DNA of 64,000 nt from NCBI RefSeq assembly GCF_005117025.1, contig NZ_SWCO01000003.1:1-64000 (forward strand), in the 5' to 3' direction. A program made the position numbers and the translations under genes. Every line of letters begins with the position of its first letter. Position 1 is the stretch's first letter. Below are positions 30,144 through 40,816 of this stretch, in pieces. The notes below the pieces were generated by a model that worked only from the letters and a program-made list of their open reading frames with translations, was not told the DNA's origin and did not search any database. Origin of the DNA: Alteromonas portus. GTDB taxonomy: Bacteria; Pseudomonadota; Gammaproteobacteria; Enterobacterales; Alteromonadaceae.

Positions 30144-30920
30144 CTATTTTTGTCCAGTTAATCTATTAATGACACTCGCAGCAGCGAACATTCCGAAGGT
30201 AGCGGTTACCGTTACCACGGCTCCAAAGCCTCCAGCACAGTCGAGTCGAGTGCCACCTTCCATCGCAGATTTATTGTAGCAAACCGAGCCGTCTGGTTGT
30301 GGATAGCGCAGTTGCTCTGTTGAATAGATACATTCAACGCCAAAACGACGTTTAGGGTTCTTGCTGAAATGATAGTTACGTCTGAGTTCACTGCGTAACT
30401 TTGCTGCAAGTGGATCTTGCGTTGTTTTAGCTAAATCGCCTTTAGTCACTTGTGTAGGGTCTATCTGACCGCCCGCACCGCCAACAGTAACAATGGGTAT
30501 TTTATTGCGTTTGCAGTGTGCAATCATCGCCGCTTTAGCCCGAATACTATCAGTGGCGTCAACTACAGCGTGCATATCTTTAGTAAGAAGCGTGGCCGTA
30601 TTCTCAGGAGTGACAAAATCTTCAACACAATTTACTGTGCAAGCAGGGTTTATCAAGGCTATTCGGGCTGCAATGGCCTCGACTTTGGCTTCACCTATAG
30701 TATTTGAAAGTGCGTGGATTTGACGGTTTGTATTGGTTACACAAACATCGTCTAAATCAATAAGAGTAATAGTGCCAATGCCTGAACGCGCCAGTGCTTC
30801 GGCAGTCCAACTTCCTACACCGCCAATGCCAACAACGGCTACGTGACTATTGGCTAAATCATTGGTTTGTTGTGCGCCGTACAAACGTACGATACCGCCT
30901 AAACGAGGGTCATCAGACAT
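30144..30920 (-). CDS. tcdA: tRNA threonylcarbamoyladenosine dehydratase TcdA
   Basis: A 258-residue E1-like enzyme (ThiF/MoeB superfamily) that cyclises t6A37 to ct6A in tRNAs that read ANN codons. The ATP-binding GIGGVGSWTAEALARSGIG (about 31-49), the DLDDVCVTNTNRQ stretch and the Asp in VDATDS fit. It is close to E. coli TcdA (268 residues). It is divergent from the glutathionyl-hydroquinone reductase gene. Confidence 0.9.
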   Translation of the reverse strand: MSDDPRLGGIVRLYGAQQTNDLANSHVAVVGIGGVGSWTAEALARSGIGTITLIDLDDVCVTNTNRQIHALSNTIGEAKVEAIAARIALINPACTVNCVEDFVTPENTATLLTKDMHAVVDATDSIRAKAAMIAHCKRNKIPIVTVGGAGGQIDPTQVTKGDLAKTTQDPLAAKLRSELRRNYHFSKNPKRRFGVECIYSTEQLRYPQPDGSVCYNKSAMEGGTRLDCAGGFGAVVTVTATFGMFAAASVINRLTGQK

Positions 30921-31135
30921 GCTTCAATTCACTTAAAAATAAACTAACAAATGTGTGTTTTCCTAAAAACGTTTAAACACGCCAGTAGGGCGCGCATCAT
31001 CTCAAAAGTGAACACTAAAGATCAATACACTCCAGTTTTTTCGAACAATAAATCCGATTTTAAGCGACATACGTTCTACCCAATACATGTTTAAATGCAT
31101 TCAATATTTGATTAGTTAAATAAAGGAGCAGGCAG

Positions 31136-32101
31136 ATGGGCTTACTCGTTGATGGAAAATGGCAAGACAAGTGGTACGACACCAGTAAAAATGGTGGAAA
31201 ATTTGAACGCCAAGCCTCTAAATTTCGTGACAAAGTTAGTAATGAAGATAACGCCACGTTTCCCGCAGAATCTGGCCGCTATCATCTTTATGTGTCGTTG
31301 GCCTGTCCTTGGGCCCATAGAGCGCTCATATTCAGAAAATTGAAAGGGCTTGAGTCGCACATCGATGTTTCAGTGGTACACCCCGAAATGCTTAATCAAG
31401 GCTGGGAGTTTAAAGACTACCCGGGAGCAACGGGAGATAAGCTTTATAATTTTGATTATGCCCATCAAATTTATACTAAGGCAGAACCTGAAATAACCAC
31501 TCGTGTCACTGTTCCAATCCTTTGGGATAAACAAACCGAAACCATCGTCAATAATGAATCAGCTGAAATTATTCGTATTTTTAACAGTGGCTTTAATACG
31601 CTAACGAATAACGATGACGACTACTACCCAGAACGATTGCGCAAAGAAATCGATGCTATTAACAATATGGTATATCACGACATAAATAACGGTGTGTATA
31701 AAGCTGGATTTGCTACAACGCAAGTGGCCTATGAAGAGGCTGTAACTGCATTATTCTGCGCGCTAGATAGGGTTGAAGAAAGGTTGAGTAAACAACGTTA
31801 TTTAGTTGGCAGTGAAATAACAGAAGCTGACTGGCGGTTATTTACCACGCTGATACGCTTCGACGCTGTGTATCACGGGCATTTTAAATGCAATAAAAAG
31901 CAAATCGCAGACTATCCAAATATTTACGGCTATATGAAAGAACTTTATCAAGTGCCGGGTGTTGCTGAAACGGTGAACTTCGACCATATCAAAAGGCACT
32001 ATTACTACAGCCACACTATGATAAATCCAACACAGGTGATCCCCGTCGGACCAGAGCAAGATCTTATGTCGCCTCATGGTCGCGATAAAATGGCACGTTA
32101 A
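31136..32101 (+). CDS. yqjG: Glutathionyl-hydroquinone reductase (YqjG/Ecm4 family)
   Basis: A 321-residue glutathione-transferase-like enzyme. The catalytic Cys C57 lies in LACPWAHR, the Xi-class motif; WxxxWYDT at the N-terminus and the C-terminal helical domain (about 180-310) also fit. Family members reduce glutathionyl-hydroquinones using glutathione. An AAGGAG with good spacing precedes ATG 31136. A pirin gene follows about 86 bases later in the same direction, so the two may be co-expressed as a redox/quinone detoxification pair. Confidence 0.9.
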   Translation: MGLLVDGKWQDKWYDTSKNGGKFERQASKFRDKVSNEDNATFPAESGRYHLYVSLACPWAHRALIFRKLKGLESHIDVSVVHPEMLNQGWEFKDYPGATGDKLYNFDYAHQIYTKAEPEITTRVTVPILWDKQTETIVNNESAEIIRIFNSGFNTLTNNDDDYYPERLRKEIDAINNMVYHDINNGVYKAGFATTQVAYEEAVTALFCALDRVEERLSKQRYLVGSEITEADWRLFTTLIRFDAVYHGHFKCNKKQIADYPNIYGYMKELYQVPGVAETVNFDHIKRHYYYSHTMINPTQVIPVGPEQDLMSPHGRDKMAR

Positions 32102-32187
32102 AATACCCAAAAGGTCAGTAATACAGAAAGTTAAACGTGAAGTTTAAAAAAGATATAGAAGGCTAAGATTTAAGGTAGATACACATT

Positions 32188-33051
32188 ATGTCAGTGGAAG
32201 TGAGTGAACAAAAATCGATAGAGAAAGTGGTTACAGGCATGCCAACAAGCGATGGCGCGGGCGTATCGCTTACTCGTATTATCGGACAACCTGATCTACC
32301 TCGCCTCGATCCCTTTTTAATGTTGGATTTTTTTGGTTCAGATAATCCAGGTGAGTACATCGCTGGTTTTCCACCACATCCTCACCGCGGCTTTCAGACT
32401 GTTACTTATATGCTCGCAGGTAAAATGCGCCATAAAGACTCTGTGGGCAATGAGGGGGTTATTGATGCTGGTGGCATTCAATGGATGAATGCGGGCCGAG
32501 GCATCATACATGAAGAAATGCCAGAGCAGGAAGAAGGTCTTTTGCAAGGCTTTCAGCTGTGGGTGAACCTTCCCGCTGCGGAGAAAATGTCAGCGCCGAA
32601 CTATCAAGACATACAGCCAAATAGTGTGCCTACGGTATACATTCAAGATGCTGAAGTGAAAGTACTAGCAGGTGAAATTGATGGTGTGAAAGGGCCCGTG
32701 AAGACAACGGCGGTTGCTCCTACTTTTTTAGATGTTGCACTAGGAAGCGGGAGTTCGGTAATTGCACTAAGTGCGGGTGAAGCTGCCTTTATTTATGTGT
32801 ACGAGGGAAGCGTGGTCATTAATAGCGGCGAACGGAGCAAAGAAACAATTATGTCGCAGGGAGAGTTGGGCGTATTGTCTCAAAAAGGAAAGCAGCTATC
32901 TGTATCCGCTGATACGGGTTGCAAGTTTATTGTAGTCTCAGGTAAACCTATTAACGAGCCCGTGGTCCAATATGGACCTTTTGTAATGAATACTCAGCAG
33001 GAAATTATTCAGGCATTTAATGATTACCAAAGCGGCGCGTTAGCGAAATAG
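32188..33051 (+). CDS. Pirin family protein
   Basis: A 287-residue two-cupin protein. The N-terminal cupin carries FPPHPHRGFQTVTYMLAGK (about 56-74) and GGIQWMNAGRGIIHEEMP (about 92-109), giving the His and Glu ligands for the metal of quercetinase-like pirins. The C-terminal cupin (about 170-280) lacks obvious metal ligands, as usual. Some bacterial pirins have quercetin 2,3-dioxygenase activity and others regulate enzymes; which applies here is unknown. Confidence 0.9.
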   Translation: MSVEVSEQKSIEKVVTGMPTSDGAGVSLTRIIGQPDLPRLDPFLMLDFFGSDNPGEYIAGFPPHPHRGFQTVTYMLAGKMRHKDSVGNEGVIDAGGIQWMNAGRGIIHEEMPEQEEGLLQGFQLWVNLPAAEKMSAPNYQDIQPNSVPTVYIQDAEVKVLAGEIDGVKGPVKTTAVAPTFLDVALGSGSSVIALSAGEAAFIYVYEGSVVINSGERSKETIMSQGELGVLSQKGKQLSVSADTGCKFIVVSGKPINEPVVQYGPFVMNTQQEIIQAFNDYQSGALAK

Positions 33052-33132
33052 CGATTAGGACGTTTTGTCTTTATTCAGCTGAGTTTTTAATCAAAAATCT
33101 TTCGTTGGGTTTTGTACGGAGCAACACTGCTA

Positions 33133-33636
33133 ATGTATTTTGAAAGCGTCGCCGAAAAACACGTGCTATCACTTTTAGACTTTGAGCGTAGTAATAAAGC
33201 TTATTTTGAAATGTCTATTGCACCAAGAGACGCTGGGTTTTATTCATTGGACGGCGTTGGCTACCACGTTAGCGAATTGCTTTACCTTCAACAGCAGAAA
33301 AGAGCCTGGGGATATGTGCTTGTTGATGAGCAACAAAATAACCAAATTGTAGCGCGAGCAAATATTAAAAACAGAGAAGGCCATAAAGCAGAAATTGGTT
33401 ATCGAGTAGCGGAGGAAGAATGTGGAAAAGGCATTGCTTCTCGTTGCGTTTCATTTTTAATTAATGAGGCAAAAAGCATGGGTATTACAATGCTTACTGC
33501 CGAAGTGATGGACAACAACCCCGCTTCTGAAAAAGTCCTTATCAAGAGTGGTTTTAATCCTACGCTGTGCTTTCGCCAGAAGTATCAACACCAAGGCACA
33601 CTCCACAACAGTGTCTACTTCGAACTCGCACTGTAA
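33133..33636 (+). CDS. GNAT family N-acetyltransferase (RimJ/RimL-like)
   Basis: A 167-residue acetyltransferase. The acetyl-CoA binding motif appears as IGYRVAEEECGKGIASRC (about 95-112), then a stretch with EVMDNNPASEKVLIKSGF that is typical of RimJ/RimL-type enzymes. I start at ATG 33133, preceded by GGAG at about 11 bases; the frame continues upstream to a TTG at 33112. The acceptor is unknown. A weak GC-containing hairpin follows the stop codon. Confidence 0.85.
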   Translation: MYFESVAEKHVLSLLDFERSNKAYFEMSIAPRDAGFYSLDGVGYHVSELLYLQQQKRAWGYVLVDEQQNNQIVARANIKNREGHKAEIGYRVAEEECGKGIASRCVSFLINEAKSMGITMLTAEVMDNNPASEKVLIKSGFNPTLCFRQKYQHQGTLHNSVYFELAL

Positions 33637-33645
33637 ACTCATTGA

Positions 33646-33683
33646 TTAAACACCGGATTAGCCACACGCCGGGTTGTTTAAAT
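33646..33683 (+). terminator. Possible terminator hairpin after the GNAT gene
   Basis: TTAAACACCGG can pair with CCGGGTTGTTTAA, leaving a two-base bulge, across a short loop. It has no clear T-run, so the assignment is weak. Confidence 0.35.
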
Positions 33684-33832
33684 TGAATTAGTAATTCACT
33701 CTCTCAAATGATTTAATATCGGAATGTCTAAACTCTCTTTACGGCAGTAGCAAAGGTGCGATATGCGCTTTTAAGTCGTAAAAGAGGGTAATGTAATCAT
33801 AAATAGTTAAAACACAGGGAAATTCGATCCAA

Positions 33833-35293
33833 ATGGCAACCCCAATTACCTGCTTTAAAGCATACGATATTCGTGGCGAATTAAACTCACAGCTAACTGA
33901 AGATGTAGCGTATCGAATTGGCTATGCTTTTGCGCAAGAATTAAATGCAAAGACTGTCGTTGTTGGTAGTGATGTGCGTCTTACGTCCACACCATTAAAA
34001 TTAGCGTTAAGTGCAGGACTTATCGACGCTGGTGCAACAGTGACTGATATCGGCATGGCAGGAACAGAAGAAATTTACTTCGCAACCAAACACCTTGGCG
34101 TTGATGGTGGTATTGAAGTAACAGCAAGCCATAACCCCATTAACTACAACGGCATGAAATTGGTTAAGGCGGGTTCAGTTCCAATTAGTGGCGACACAGG
34201 CCTAAACGCGATAAAAGAGAAAGCGGAAGCACTAGAAGATAGTTTCGTGTCAGAGCGATTAGCACACTATACCGAGGGGGCGTTGATTGATGCTGATAAG
34301 TTTTTTAACGGTACGGCCCATGTAAAAGAAGACAAGCTTTCTGAAACCGATAAATATGCGGTTAAATCGTGTATGTCTGACTATGTTTCTCACATGCTGT
34401 CTTATGTGAATTTAAGTAATTTTACACCGTTAAAAGTGGTGGTTAACGCTGGTAATGGTGCAGCAGGCCCTGCACTTGACGCCATTGAACAAGAAATGAA
34501 AGCGCAGGGTGTTCCGATAGAGTTCGTAAAAGTACATCACAATGCTGATGGTACATTTCCAAACGGCATCCCCAATCCATTGTTACCTGAAAACCGTGCT
34601 GACACGGCCGATGCCGTTAAAGCGTCAGGCGCTGATTTTGGCATTGCATGGGATGGTGATTTCGACCGTTGCTTCCTGTTTGACGCTGATGGTGAATTTA
34701 TTGAAGGATATTATATCGTTGGCTTGCTTGCTGAAGCCTTTATCGAGAAAAACACCGACAGTAAAATCATTTATGACCCTCGCGTATACTGGAATACAGA
34801 AGATATCGTAGCGAACGCAGGTGGCACACCTATTAAGTCGAAAACCGGACATGCGTTTATAAAGGAGCGTATGCGCAAAGAAGATGCGGTCTATGGCGGT
34901 GAAATGAGTGCCCACCATTACTTTAGAGATTTTGCCTACTGTGATTCAGGCATGATCCCTTGGTTGCTAATTGCCGAATTGGTGTGTGTGAAAAAGCAAA
35001 CACTAGCGAGCATGGTAAAAGCGCGAATTGAAGCGTTTCCATCTTCTGGTGAAATTAACAGTAAATTAAAAGATGCTGACGCTGCACTCGAACGCGTTAC
35101 AAGTAAATATCAGCCATTAGCCAGCGTAATCGATACTACTGATGGTTTAGGTCTGGAATTTGGTACTTGGCGCTTTAATTTACGTAAATCGAATACTGAG
35201 CCGGTTATTCGTTTAAATGTTGAAAGTAAAGGCGACATTGCGTTGATGGAACAAAAAACCGAAGAGCTACTTTCCCTTATTCGCGCTGAATAA
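33833..35293 (+). CDS. manB: Phosphomannomutase
   Basis: A 486-residue alpha-D-phosphohexomutase very close in sequence to E. coli CpsG/ManB as recalled. The phosphorylated Ser is S99 in TASHNP; the metal-binding loop is D274-GDFDR; the C-terminal phosphate-binding loop is RKSNTEP. It converts mannose-6-phosphate to mannose-1-phosphate for GDP-mannose and surface polysaccharides. A phosphoglucomutase activity cannot be excluded. The mannose-1-phosphate guanylyltransferase partner is not in the window. The mRNA would run through the inserted element at 35318-35587 before its terminator at 35603. Confidence 0.88.
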   Translation: MATPITCFKAYDIRGELNSQLTEDVAYRIGYAFAQELNAKTVVVGSDVRLTSTPLKLALSAGLIDAGATVTDIGMAGTEEIYFATKHLGVDGGIEVTASHNPINYNGMKLVKAGSVPISGDTGLNAIKEKAEALEDSFVSERLAHYTEGALIDADKFFNGTAHVKEDKLSETDKYAVKSCMSDYVSHMLSYVNLSNFTPLKVVVNAGNGAAGPALDAIEQEMKAQGVPIEFVKVHHNADGTFPNGIPNPLLPENRADTADAVKASGADFGIAWDGDFDRCFLFDADGEFIEGYYIVGLLAEAFIEKNTDSKIIYDPRVYWNTEDIVANAGGTPIKSKTGHAFIKERMRKEDAVYGGEMSAHHYFRDFAYCDSGMIPWLLIAELVCVKKQTLASMVKARIEAFPSSGEINSKLKDADAALERVTSKYQPLASVIDTTDGLGLEFGTWRFNLRKSNTEPVIRLNVESKGDIALMEQKTEELLSLIRAE

Positions 35294-35317
35294 CCACGGT
35301 ACTTTTCGTTAATAACG

Positions 35318-35587
35318 CTAGGGCCTGTTGACCTTTGGTGTACGAATTTTGGTCTAAATGGAAGCCTTTTAATCGCGAAACAGTCCTGCAAGCCTAGCGG
35401 GGTAAGTTAAAGGACTGTGACAAAGAGTAAAAGGCTTCCATAACGACCCTTTCGGGCAGCGCCTTTGTGCCATCTATACTGCGTTGAATGTTTTCGATTT
35501 AGAACCACTAAACCGTCAAACATCCGCCTTGTCTAGATGGCACACAGGCCGCTGCAAAAATGTACAACAAAGGTCAACAGGCCCTAG
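35318..35587. repeat. Structured intergenic element A (MITE-like), 270 bp
   Basis: Terminal inverted repeats of 26 bases, starting CTAGGGCCTGTTGACCTTTG, lie at 35318-35343 and 35562-35587 with one mismatch. Inside are two nested hairpins. Hairpin A is 35358-35371 with 35428-35441, plus inner 35380-35387 with 35411-35418. Hairpin B is 35466-35476 with 35534-35544. A CCCTTTCGGG linker (35447-35456) separates them. The GGGCCTG...CAGGCCC ends are each flanked by TA, compatible with a TA target duplication. There is no coding capacity. It sits between manB and its terminator. A mobile miniature element is the best guess; a structured RNA is possible. Confidence 0.7.
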
Positions 35588-35602
35588 ATAAGTAAGAAAC
35601 GA

Positions 35603-35635
35603 AGGCGATAATGTAGCAATATTATCGCCTTTTTT
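35603..35635 (+). terminator. Rho-independent terminator downstream of element A
   Basis: AGGCGATAAT (35603-35612) pairs with ATTATCGCCT (35621-35630) and is followed by a T-run. It is most simply the original terminator of manB, displaced by the element. Confidence 0.85.
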
Positions 35636-35808
35636 GTTTTCGAGATTTAAACCTATAAAAGCTTTATTTTTCAACTGCATATAGTGGTTATGCGTAACCA
35701 TTATTGCTTAAGTTGGACACTCGCTTAAGAACTGCAGGCTTTTGCCTCTATTACTTTTCCGCAATTACCTAATGTCATGCCTTTAAAACTAAGCGGTTAC
35801 TAGTAACG

Positions 35809-36231
35809 TTAGACGAGCAAGTAAATCATCCAGGCGTGACAGATAACAACGACACTTGTTAATCCCATCCGCAAACTGATGTAACTTACAATCTGCTCTT
35901 TAGGAAGGCTAAGAATAAACTTGTCGTAAATAAGTACAGCGACGTAGCTTAGCGATAAAACGCCAAACACCTTCACGTCGTGAGAGAACACTAAACACAA
36001 CCACCCAATTATGGTCGGCAACATAGCGATTACCATTTGCTTGTCATAACGTTGGTTACTTATTGCATCCCACCAATGAATGCCACCAAAGAAAGACAAT
36101 AGCACGGCAGAGTATTGGACAAAATAAACGGCGCTTTGAGTAAGCGATAACAGGTTAAGCTGATACGCCAGTGGCATAGCCACAAAAGGAATGAGACCGG
36201 CAATACCTAAAACAACCGCAGAATAGGGCAT
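35809..36231 (-). CDS. DUF3429 membrane protein
   Basis: A 140-residue inner-membrane protein with five hydrophobic segments. The run PYSAVVLGIAGLIPF followed by YSAVLLSFFGGIHWW is the characteristic DUF3429 pattern (a Gly-Gly-Ile-His-Trp-Trp in the third helix). The function is unknown. It follows gltA on the same strand, but a terminator hairpin at 36262-36290 separates them, so it probably has its own promoter or depends on read-through. Confidence 0.85.
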   Translation of the reverse strand: MPYSAVVLGIAGLIPFVAMPLAYQLNLLSLTQSAVYFVQYSAVLLSFFGGIHWWDAISNQRYDKQMVIAMLPTIIGWLCLVFSHDVKVFGVLSLSYVAVLIYDKFILSLPKEQIVSYISLRMGLTSVVVICHAWMIYLLV

Positions 36232-36261
36232 TGATGTTCCTTAAATTAAGTTTTTATAAAC

Positions 36262-36290
36262 AAAAATAGCGCCATAAAGGCGCTATTTTT
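36262..36290 (-). terminator. Rho-independent terminator after gltA
   Basis: AAAAATAGCGCC (36262-36273) pairs with GGCGCTATTTTT (36279-36290). It lies 41 bases beyond the gltA stop codon and is symmetrical, so it may also work in the other direction. Confidence 0.88.
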
Positions 36291-36330
36291 ACAATTAAGC
36301 GTAGCTCTTAGTTCAGTATTACCTGAATAA

Positions 36331-37608
36331 TTACTTAATCGGCGTGTACTTACGCTGGTTATGACCAGTGTAAAGCTGACGAGGACGACCAATCTTCTGT
36401 TTAGGGTCGCTCATCATTTCATGCCAGTGTGAAATCCAACCCACTGTGCGAGACAGAGCGAAGATACACGTAAACATATTGGTAGGAATACCAATCGCCT
36501 TAAGAACAATACCTGAGTAGAAATCTACGTTAGGGAACAGTTTCTTCTCTGCAAAGTACGGGTCGCTCAACGCAATTTTTTCAAGTTCCATTGCTACTTC
36601 TAGTAGTGGATCTTTAACGTTAAGTTCGCTAAGTACTTCGTGACAGCTTTCACGCATAACCGTTGCACGCGGGTCGTGGTTTTTGTATACGCGGTGACCG
36701 AAGCCCATAAGACGGAACGGGTCGCTCTTGTCTTTAGCGCGTGCGATAAACTCAGGAATGCGGTCAACAGTACCAATTTCTTCAAGCATGTTCAGACATG
36801 CTTCGTTAGCACCACCGTGAGCAGGACCCCAAAGTGAAGCAACACCAGCAGAAATACAAGCGTACGGGTTTGCACCAGAAGAACCAGCAAGACGAACAGT
36901 AGACGTAGATGCGTTTTGTTCGTGGTCTGCGTGCAACGTAAAGATACGATCCATTGCGCGCTCTACCGCTGGGCTGATTTGATATTCTTCTGCTGGTACA
37001 GAGAACATCATGTTCAAGAAGTTTGCGGCATAGCTTAAATCGTTACGAGGATAAACAAACGGCTGACCGATGTTATATTTGTAACACATAGCCACAAGGG
37101 TAGGCATTTTAGCGATTAGACGATGTGCACTGCGAATGCGCTGCTCTTCATTAGAAACGTCTAAATCACTGTGATAGAACGAAGACATAGCGCCAACGGT
37201 ACCGCATAGCATAGCCATAGGGTGCGCGTCGTTGCGGAAACCGTGGAAGAACATGTTAATTTGTTCATGTACCATGGTGTGACGAGTAATCGTCTCTTTG
37301 AATTCTTCGTACTGTTCTTTTGTTGGTGCATCACCGTGAAGAAGCATGTGACAAACTTCTAAGTAGTCTGCGTCACGCGCTAATTCTTCGATAGGGAAAC
37401 CGCGGTGTAATAACACACCTTGAGCGCCATCAATGTAGGTAATTGAAGACTCGCAAGATCCTGTCGCCATAAAACCTGGGTCGTACGTGAAATAACCGTG
37501 TTGGCCTAACGTACGGACATCGATTACATCTTGTCCTTCGGTGCCAGACAAGATAGGAAGCTCGATTTCCTTACCGCCGGCTTTAAGAATGGCTTTCTGA
37601 TCTGCCAT
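36331..37608 (-). CDS. gltA: Citrate synthase (type II)
   Basis: A 425-residue citrate synthase of the large, NADH-sensitive gram-negative type, the first enzyme of the TCA cycle. Catalytic residues are visible: His in [10 protein letters not shown], His in [15 protein letters not shown] and Asp in [11 protein letters not shown]. The N-terminal 50 residues form the small allosteric domain. It is divergent from sdhC with a 704-base gap, as in many gammaproteobacteria, so the TCA genes share a control region. A GAGGAG sits upstream of the ATG. Confidence 0.95.
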   Translation of the reverse strand: MADQKAILKAGGKEIELPILSGTEGQDVIDVRTLGQHGYFTYDPGFMATGSCESSITYIDGAQGVLLHRGFPIEELARDADYLEVCHMLLHGDAPTKEQYEEFKETITRHTMVHEQINMFFHGFRNDAHPMAMLCGTVGAMSSFYHSDLDVSNEEQRIRSAHRLIAKMPTLVAMCYKYNIGQPFVYPRNDLSYAANFLNMMFSVPAEEYQISPAVERAMDRIFTLHADHEQNASTSTVRLAGSSGANPYACISAGVASLWGPAHGGANEACLNMLEEIGTVDRIPEFIARAKDKSDPFRLMGFGHRVYKNHDPRATVMRESCHEVLSELNVKDPLLEVAMELEKIALSDPYFAEKKLFPNVDFYSGIVLKAIGIPTNMFTCIFALSRTVGWISHWHEMMSDPKQKIGRPRQLYTGHNQRKYTPIK

Positions 37609-38312
37609 AAAATGCTCTCCTCAGAATGGTTCTGTTTGCAGCGAAAACGGACGAAAATATCCGCTTCGTTGGGAAAAGTGGGCGTATTTGTACTTTATTA
37701 TGCACCACCAAGTCAATTTAATTGCATATTTGAACAATAAATATTCTGAATTGCTTAAAAAAATGCTAGCAATTAAGTAACGTTCAATTAACTCATTGGT
37801 AAATCACTTTGCCCGATACAGTGCAATTATCAATGGCTTTTTGTTAAAGGTAAACCACCGATTCATAAATATATTAACAGCTTCGTTTAAAAAGTAACCT
37901 TTTGATGCGGAATAATTACGCTTGCAGATTAAAAGTGCTTAATTTCTTGTTGATATGCATAGTTATTCTATTTCGCTACTGATAAACTCAGAACTACTGT
38001 AATTGCACTTGTAATAACGAGTTGCGTTCAATTTTGATCTCTTTTTTAGCAAAATAATTATCACAAAAGTGTTTATAGCGACTAAAGTCTTACTACGGCA
38101 CAAAAAATTGTAATTATATACTACGCTGGATATACTCAGCGGTGCTTCGGAATCAGAATATTTATTCTGTTACAGGCATTAAAGAATAATTCACAAATTG
38201 TTAACAACTCATTGGATGAGGCAATTAACAGGTTAAAAATCGAATTCACTTACTCAGGACATAATAAAGGTAAGAAATTCATTATCCCCTACGGATTAAA
38301 CAGGCATACATT
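37609..38312. promoter_or_regulatory. Long divergent control region gltA / sdhCDAB
   Basis: AT-rich 704 bases between the divergent TCA genes. No convincing open frame is present. It must carry the promoters of both operons. Sequences such as ATTGTTAACAACTCATT near 38195 and GGCAATTAACAGGTTAA near 38220 recall ArcA-type GTTAA repeats, in line with known ArcA control of sdh in enteric bacteria, but the match is loose. Confidence 0.4.
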
Positions 38313-38687
38313 GTGAAAAAGCAAAGACCAGTAAATTTAGAACTCAATACTATTAAATTTCCGCCCTCTGCTATTTCGTCAATTCTCCACCGTGTAACCG
38401 GTGTTGCAATGTTCTTCGCGCTACTTTTTGTTATTTGGGCATGGGCAGTTTCTGTTCACTCGCCTGAAGGTTTCGCGGACGTTCAAGCAATCATGGACGG
38501 TTTCCTTGGAAAATTTGTCGCAATTGGCACAGCCTCAGCGCTGACGTATCACATTCTAGGCGGCCTAAGACACGTTGTTATGGATTTAGGTCACTGGGAA
38601 GAATTAGAGTCGGGTAACACAAGTGCAAAAGCAGTAATCGCACTTTGGGTTGTACTGACCGTAGTATTGGGAGTTGCACTATGGTAA
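38313..38687 (+). CDS. sdhC: Succinate dehydrogenase cytochrome b556 subunit SdhC
   Basis: A 124-residue membrane anchor with three helices (about 28-50, 65-85, 103-123). The N-terminal RPVNLELNTIKFPPSAISSILHRVTGV is close to the family signature, with the quinone-site Ser and Arg; His in LTYHILGGLRHVVMDLG is the haem ligand. Translation starts at GTG 38313; the ribosome binding site is weak. It overlaps sdhD by 7 bases (ATGGTAA). Confidence 0.93.
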   Translation: MKKQRPVNLELNTIKFPPSAISSILHRVTGVAMFFALLFVIWAWAVSVHSPEGFADVQAIMDGFLGKFVAIGTASALTYHILGGLRHVVMDLGHWEELESGNTSAKAVIALWVVLTVVLGVALW

Positions 38688-39028
38688 CCAACCAAGCAAG
38701 CATTAAGCGTGACGGCGTACAAGACTACGTTTCACTTCGCGCTACAGCAGCAATTATTTTCGCGTACTCGGTTTTCATGGCGTGGTTTTTTATTACCACC
38801 GATAACCTAACGTTTATCGAATGGCGAGGATTGTTCTCTGGCCTAGCTATGAAAGTTTTCACATTGGCAGCACTAGTAGCAGTGATGATTCACGTGCGCA
38901 TCGGCCTTTGGCAGGTGCTTACAGACTATGTTAAATCAGCAGGTCTGCGCGCAGGACTACAATATATCTTAAATATCATCGCATTCGGCTACGTAGCTGT
39001 TGGCCTATTCGTATTGTGGGGAGTGTAA
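38681..39028 (+). CDS. sdhD: Succinate dehydrogenase membrane anchor SdhD
   Basis: A 115-residue protein with three helices that, with SdhC, anchors the SDH complex and binds haem b and quinone. [19 protein letters not shown] holds the conserved His and the Asp-Tyr of the quinone site. I start at ATG 38681 inside the end of sdhC, since the longer frame from 38645 would only read antiquated overlap. Translation is coupled to sdhC. Confidence 0.92.
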   Translation: MVTNQASIKRDGVQDYVSLRATAAIIFAYSVFMAWFFITTDNLTFIEWRGLFSGLAMKVFTLAALVAVMIHVRIGLWQVLTDYVKSAGLRAGLQYILNIIAFGYVAVGLFVLWGV

Positions 39029-39029
39029 A

Positions 39030-40802
39030 ATGAGTTTACCCGTTCACGAGTTTGATGCAGTTGTAATTGGTGCCGGCGGTGCAGGTATGCGCGCCGCGCT
39101 ACAGATTTCGCAGTCTGGTAAATCATGTGCACTGTTATCTAAAGTATTTCCAACCCGTTCTCACACTGTGTCTGCGCAGGGTGGTATTACCGTAGCACTT
39201 GGTAATTCACACGAAGACAACTGGGAATGGCACATGTATGACACCGTTAAGGGTTCTGATTACATCGGTGACCAAGACGCTATCGAATACATGTGTAAAA
39301 CTGGTCCAGAAGCCATTATCGAAATGGAAAACATGGGTCTACCGTTTTCTCGTTTCGAAAACGGAAAAATCTACCAACGTCCTTTTGGTGGCCAGTCTAA
39401 GAACTTTGGTGGCGAGCAGGGCGCTCGTACAGCAGCTGCAGCTGACCGTACTGGTCACGCGCTTCTACACCTTCTTTACCAGCAAAACGTAAAGAATAAA
39501 ACAAAAGTTTTCTCTGAGTGGTATGCACTTGACCTAGTTAAGAACCAAGACGGAGACGTTGTTGGTTGTACCGCAATTGATATTGAATCTGGTGAAGTGG
39601 TTTACTTCAAGTCACGCGCCGTTGTACTTGCAACAGGTGGTGCTGGTCGTATCTACGCGTCTACTACAAACGCACACATCAATACTGGTGACGGTGTTGG
39701 TATGGCACTTCGTGCAGGTGTTGCGGTTCAAGATATGGAAATGTGGCAGTTCCACCCAACAGGTATTGCTGGCGCAGGGACATTGGTAACAGAAGGTTGT
39801 CGTGGTGAAGGTGGTTATCTTCTAAATAAAGACGGCGAACGTTTTATGGAACGTTATGCACCTAACGCAAAAGACCTTGCTGGTCGTGACGTTGTTGCAC
39901 GTTCAATGATGACCGAAATTCGTGAAGGACGTGGTTGTGAAGGCCCATGGGGTACTCACATTAAGCTTAAGCTTGACCACCTTGGTAAAGACGTTCTTGA
40001 GTCTCGTCTGCCAGGTATCCTAGAACTTTCACGTACGTTTGCACACGTTGACCCAGTGAAAGAGCCAATTCCAGTAATTCCTACTTGTCACTATATGATG
40101 GGTGGTATTCCTACAAACGTTGATGGCCAATGTCTAACCGTTGATGAAAACGGTAACGATAAGGTTGTTAACGGTCTATTTGCATGTGGTGAGATTGCCT
40201 GTGTATCTGTACATGGTGCGAACCGTCTTGGCGGTAACTCACTACTTGACCTTGTTGTATTCGGTCGTGCGACTGGTTTACACCTTGGTAAGACACTGTC
40301 TGAAATGGCACCAACACGCGATGCATCAGAGTCTGATCTTGAAGCTTCTATGACGCGTTTCAACCGTTGGGAAAATTCAGAAAAAGGTAAGGGCGAAGAC
40401 CCAGTACAAATTAAGAAAGACTTGCAGAAATGCATGCAGCTTAACTTCTCAGTATTCCGTGAAGGTGAAGCAATGGCGGAAGGTCTTAAAGAGCTTAGCG
40501 AAATTCGCGAGCGTCTTAAGCATGCACGCCTTGACGACAAGAGTTCAGATTTCAATACCCAGCGTATTGAATGTTTAGAGCTTGATAACCTTATGGAAAC
40601 CGCGTACAGCACAGCAGTAGCAGCGAACTTCAGAACGGAAAGCCGTGGTGCGCACAGCCGCTTCGACTTCCCAGATCGTGACGATGATAACTGGTTATGC
40701 CACAGTATCTACGATCCGAACACTGATAAAATGCTTAAACGTGAAGTGAATATGGCGCCTAAGCTTAGGGAAGCATTCCCGCCTAAAGTGCGTTCATATT
40801 AA
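39030..40802 (+). CDS. sdhA: Succinate dehydrogenase flavoprotein subunit SdhA
   Basis: A 590-residue protein, the FAD-bearing subunit that oxidises succinate to fumarate. The FAD-binding [11 protein letters not shown] (about 14-24) and the covalent-flavin signature [11 protein letters not shown] (His about 42) are visible, as are the active-site HPTG and the capping Arg region. The start is ATG 39030, 1 base after the sdhD stop codon, with GGGGAG 6 bases before; the longer frame from 39000 lies within sdhD. Confidence 0.96.
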   Translation: MSLPVHEFDAVVIGAGGAGMRAALQISQSGKSCALLSKVFPTRSHTVSAQGGITVALGNSHEDNWEWHMYDTVKGSDYIGDQDAIEYMCKTGPEAIIEMENMGLPFSRFENGKIYQRPFGGQSKNFGGEQGARTAAAADRTGHALLHLLYQQNVKNKTKVFSEWYALDLVKNQDGDVVGCTAIDIESGEVVYFKSRAVVLATGGAGRIYASTTNAHINTGDGVGMALRAGVAVQDMEMWQFHPTGIAGAGTLVTEGCRGEGGYLLNKDGERFMERYAPNAKDLAGRDVVARSMMTEIREGRGCEGPWGTHIKLKLDHLGKDVLESRLPGILELSRTFAHVDPVKEPIPVIPTCHYMMGGIPTNVDGQCLTVDENGNDKVVNGLFACGEIACVSVHGANRLGGNSLLDLVVFGRATGLHLGKTLSEMAPTRDASESDLEASMTRFNRWENSEKGKGEDPVQIKKDLQKCMQLNFSVFREGEAMAEGLKELSEIRERLKHARLDDKSSDFNTQRIECLELDNLMETAYSTAVAANFRTESRGAHSRFDFPDRDDDNWLCHSIYDPNTDKMLKREVNMAPKLREAFPPKVRSY

Positions 40803-40816
40803 GAGAGGCAACGATC

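Noticed and set aside
35318..35587. Element A as an insertion sequence with a transposase
   Set aside because: At 270 bp with no significant open frame it cannot encode a transposase. Only a non-autonomous element is possible.
37609..38312. Small RNA gene or riboswitch in the gltA/sdhC gap
   Set aside because: No strong hairpin-T-run unit and no known riboswitch core were seen; only AT-rich promoter-like sequence.
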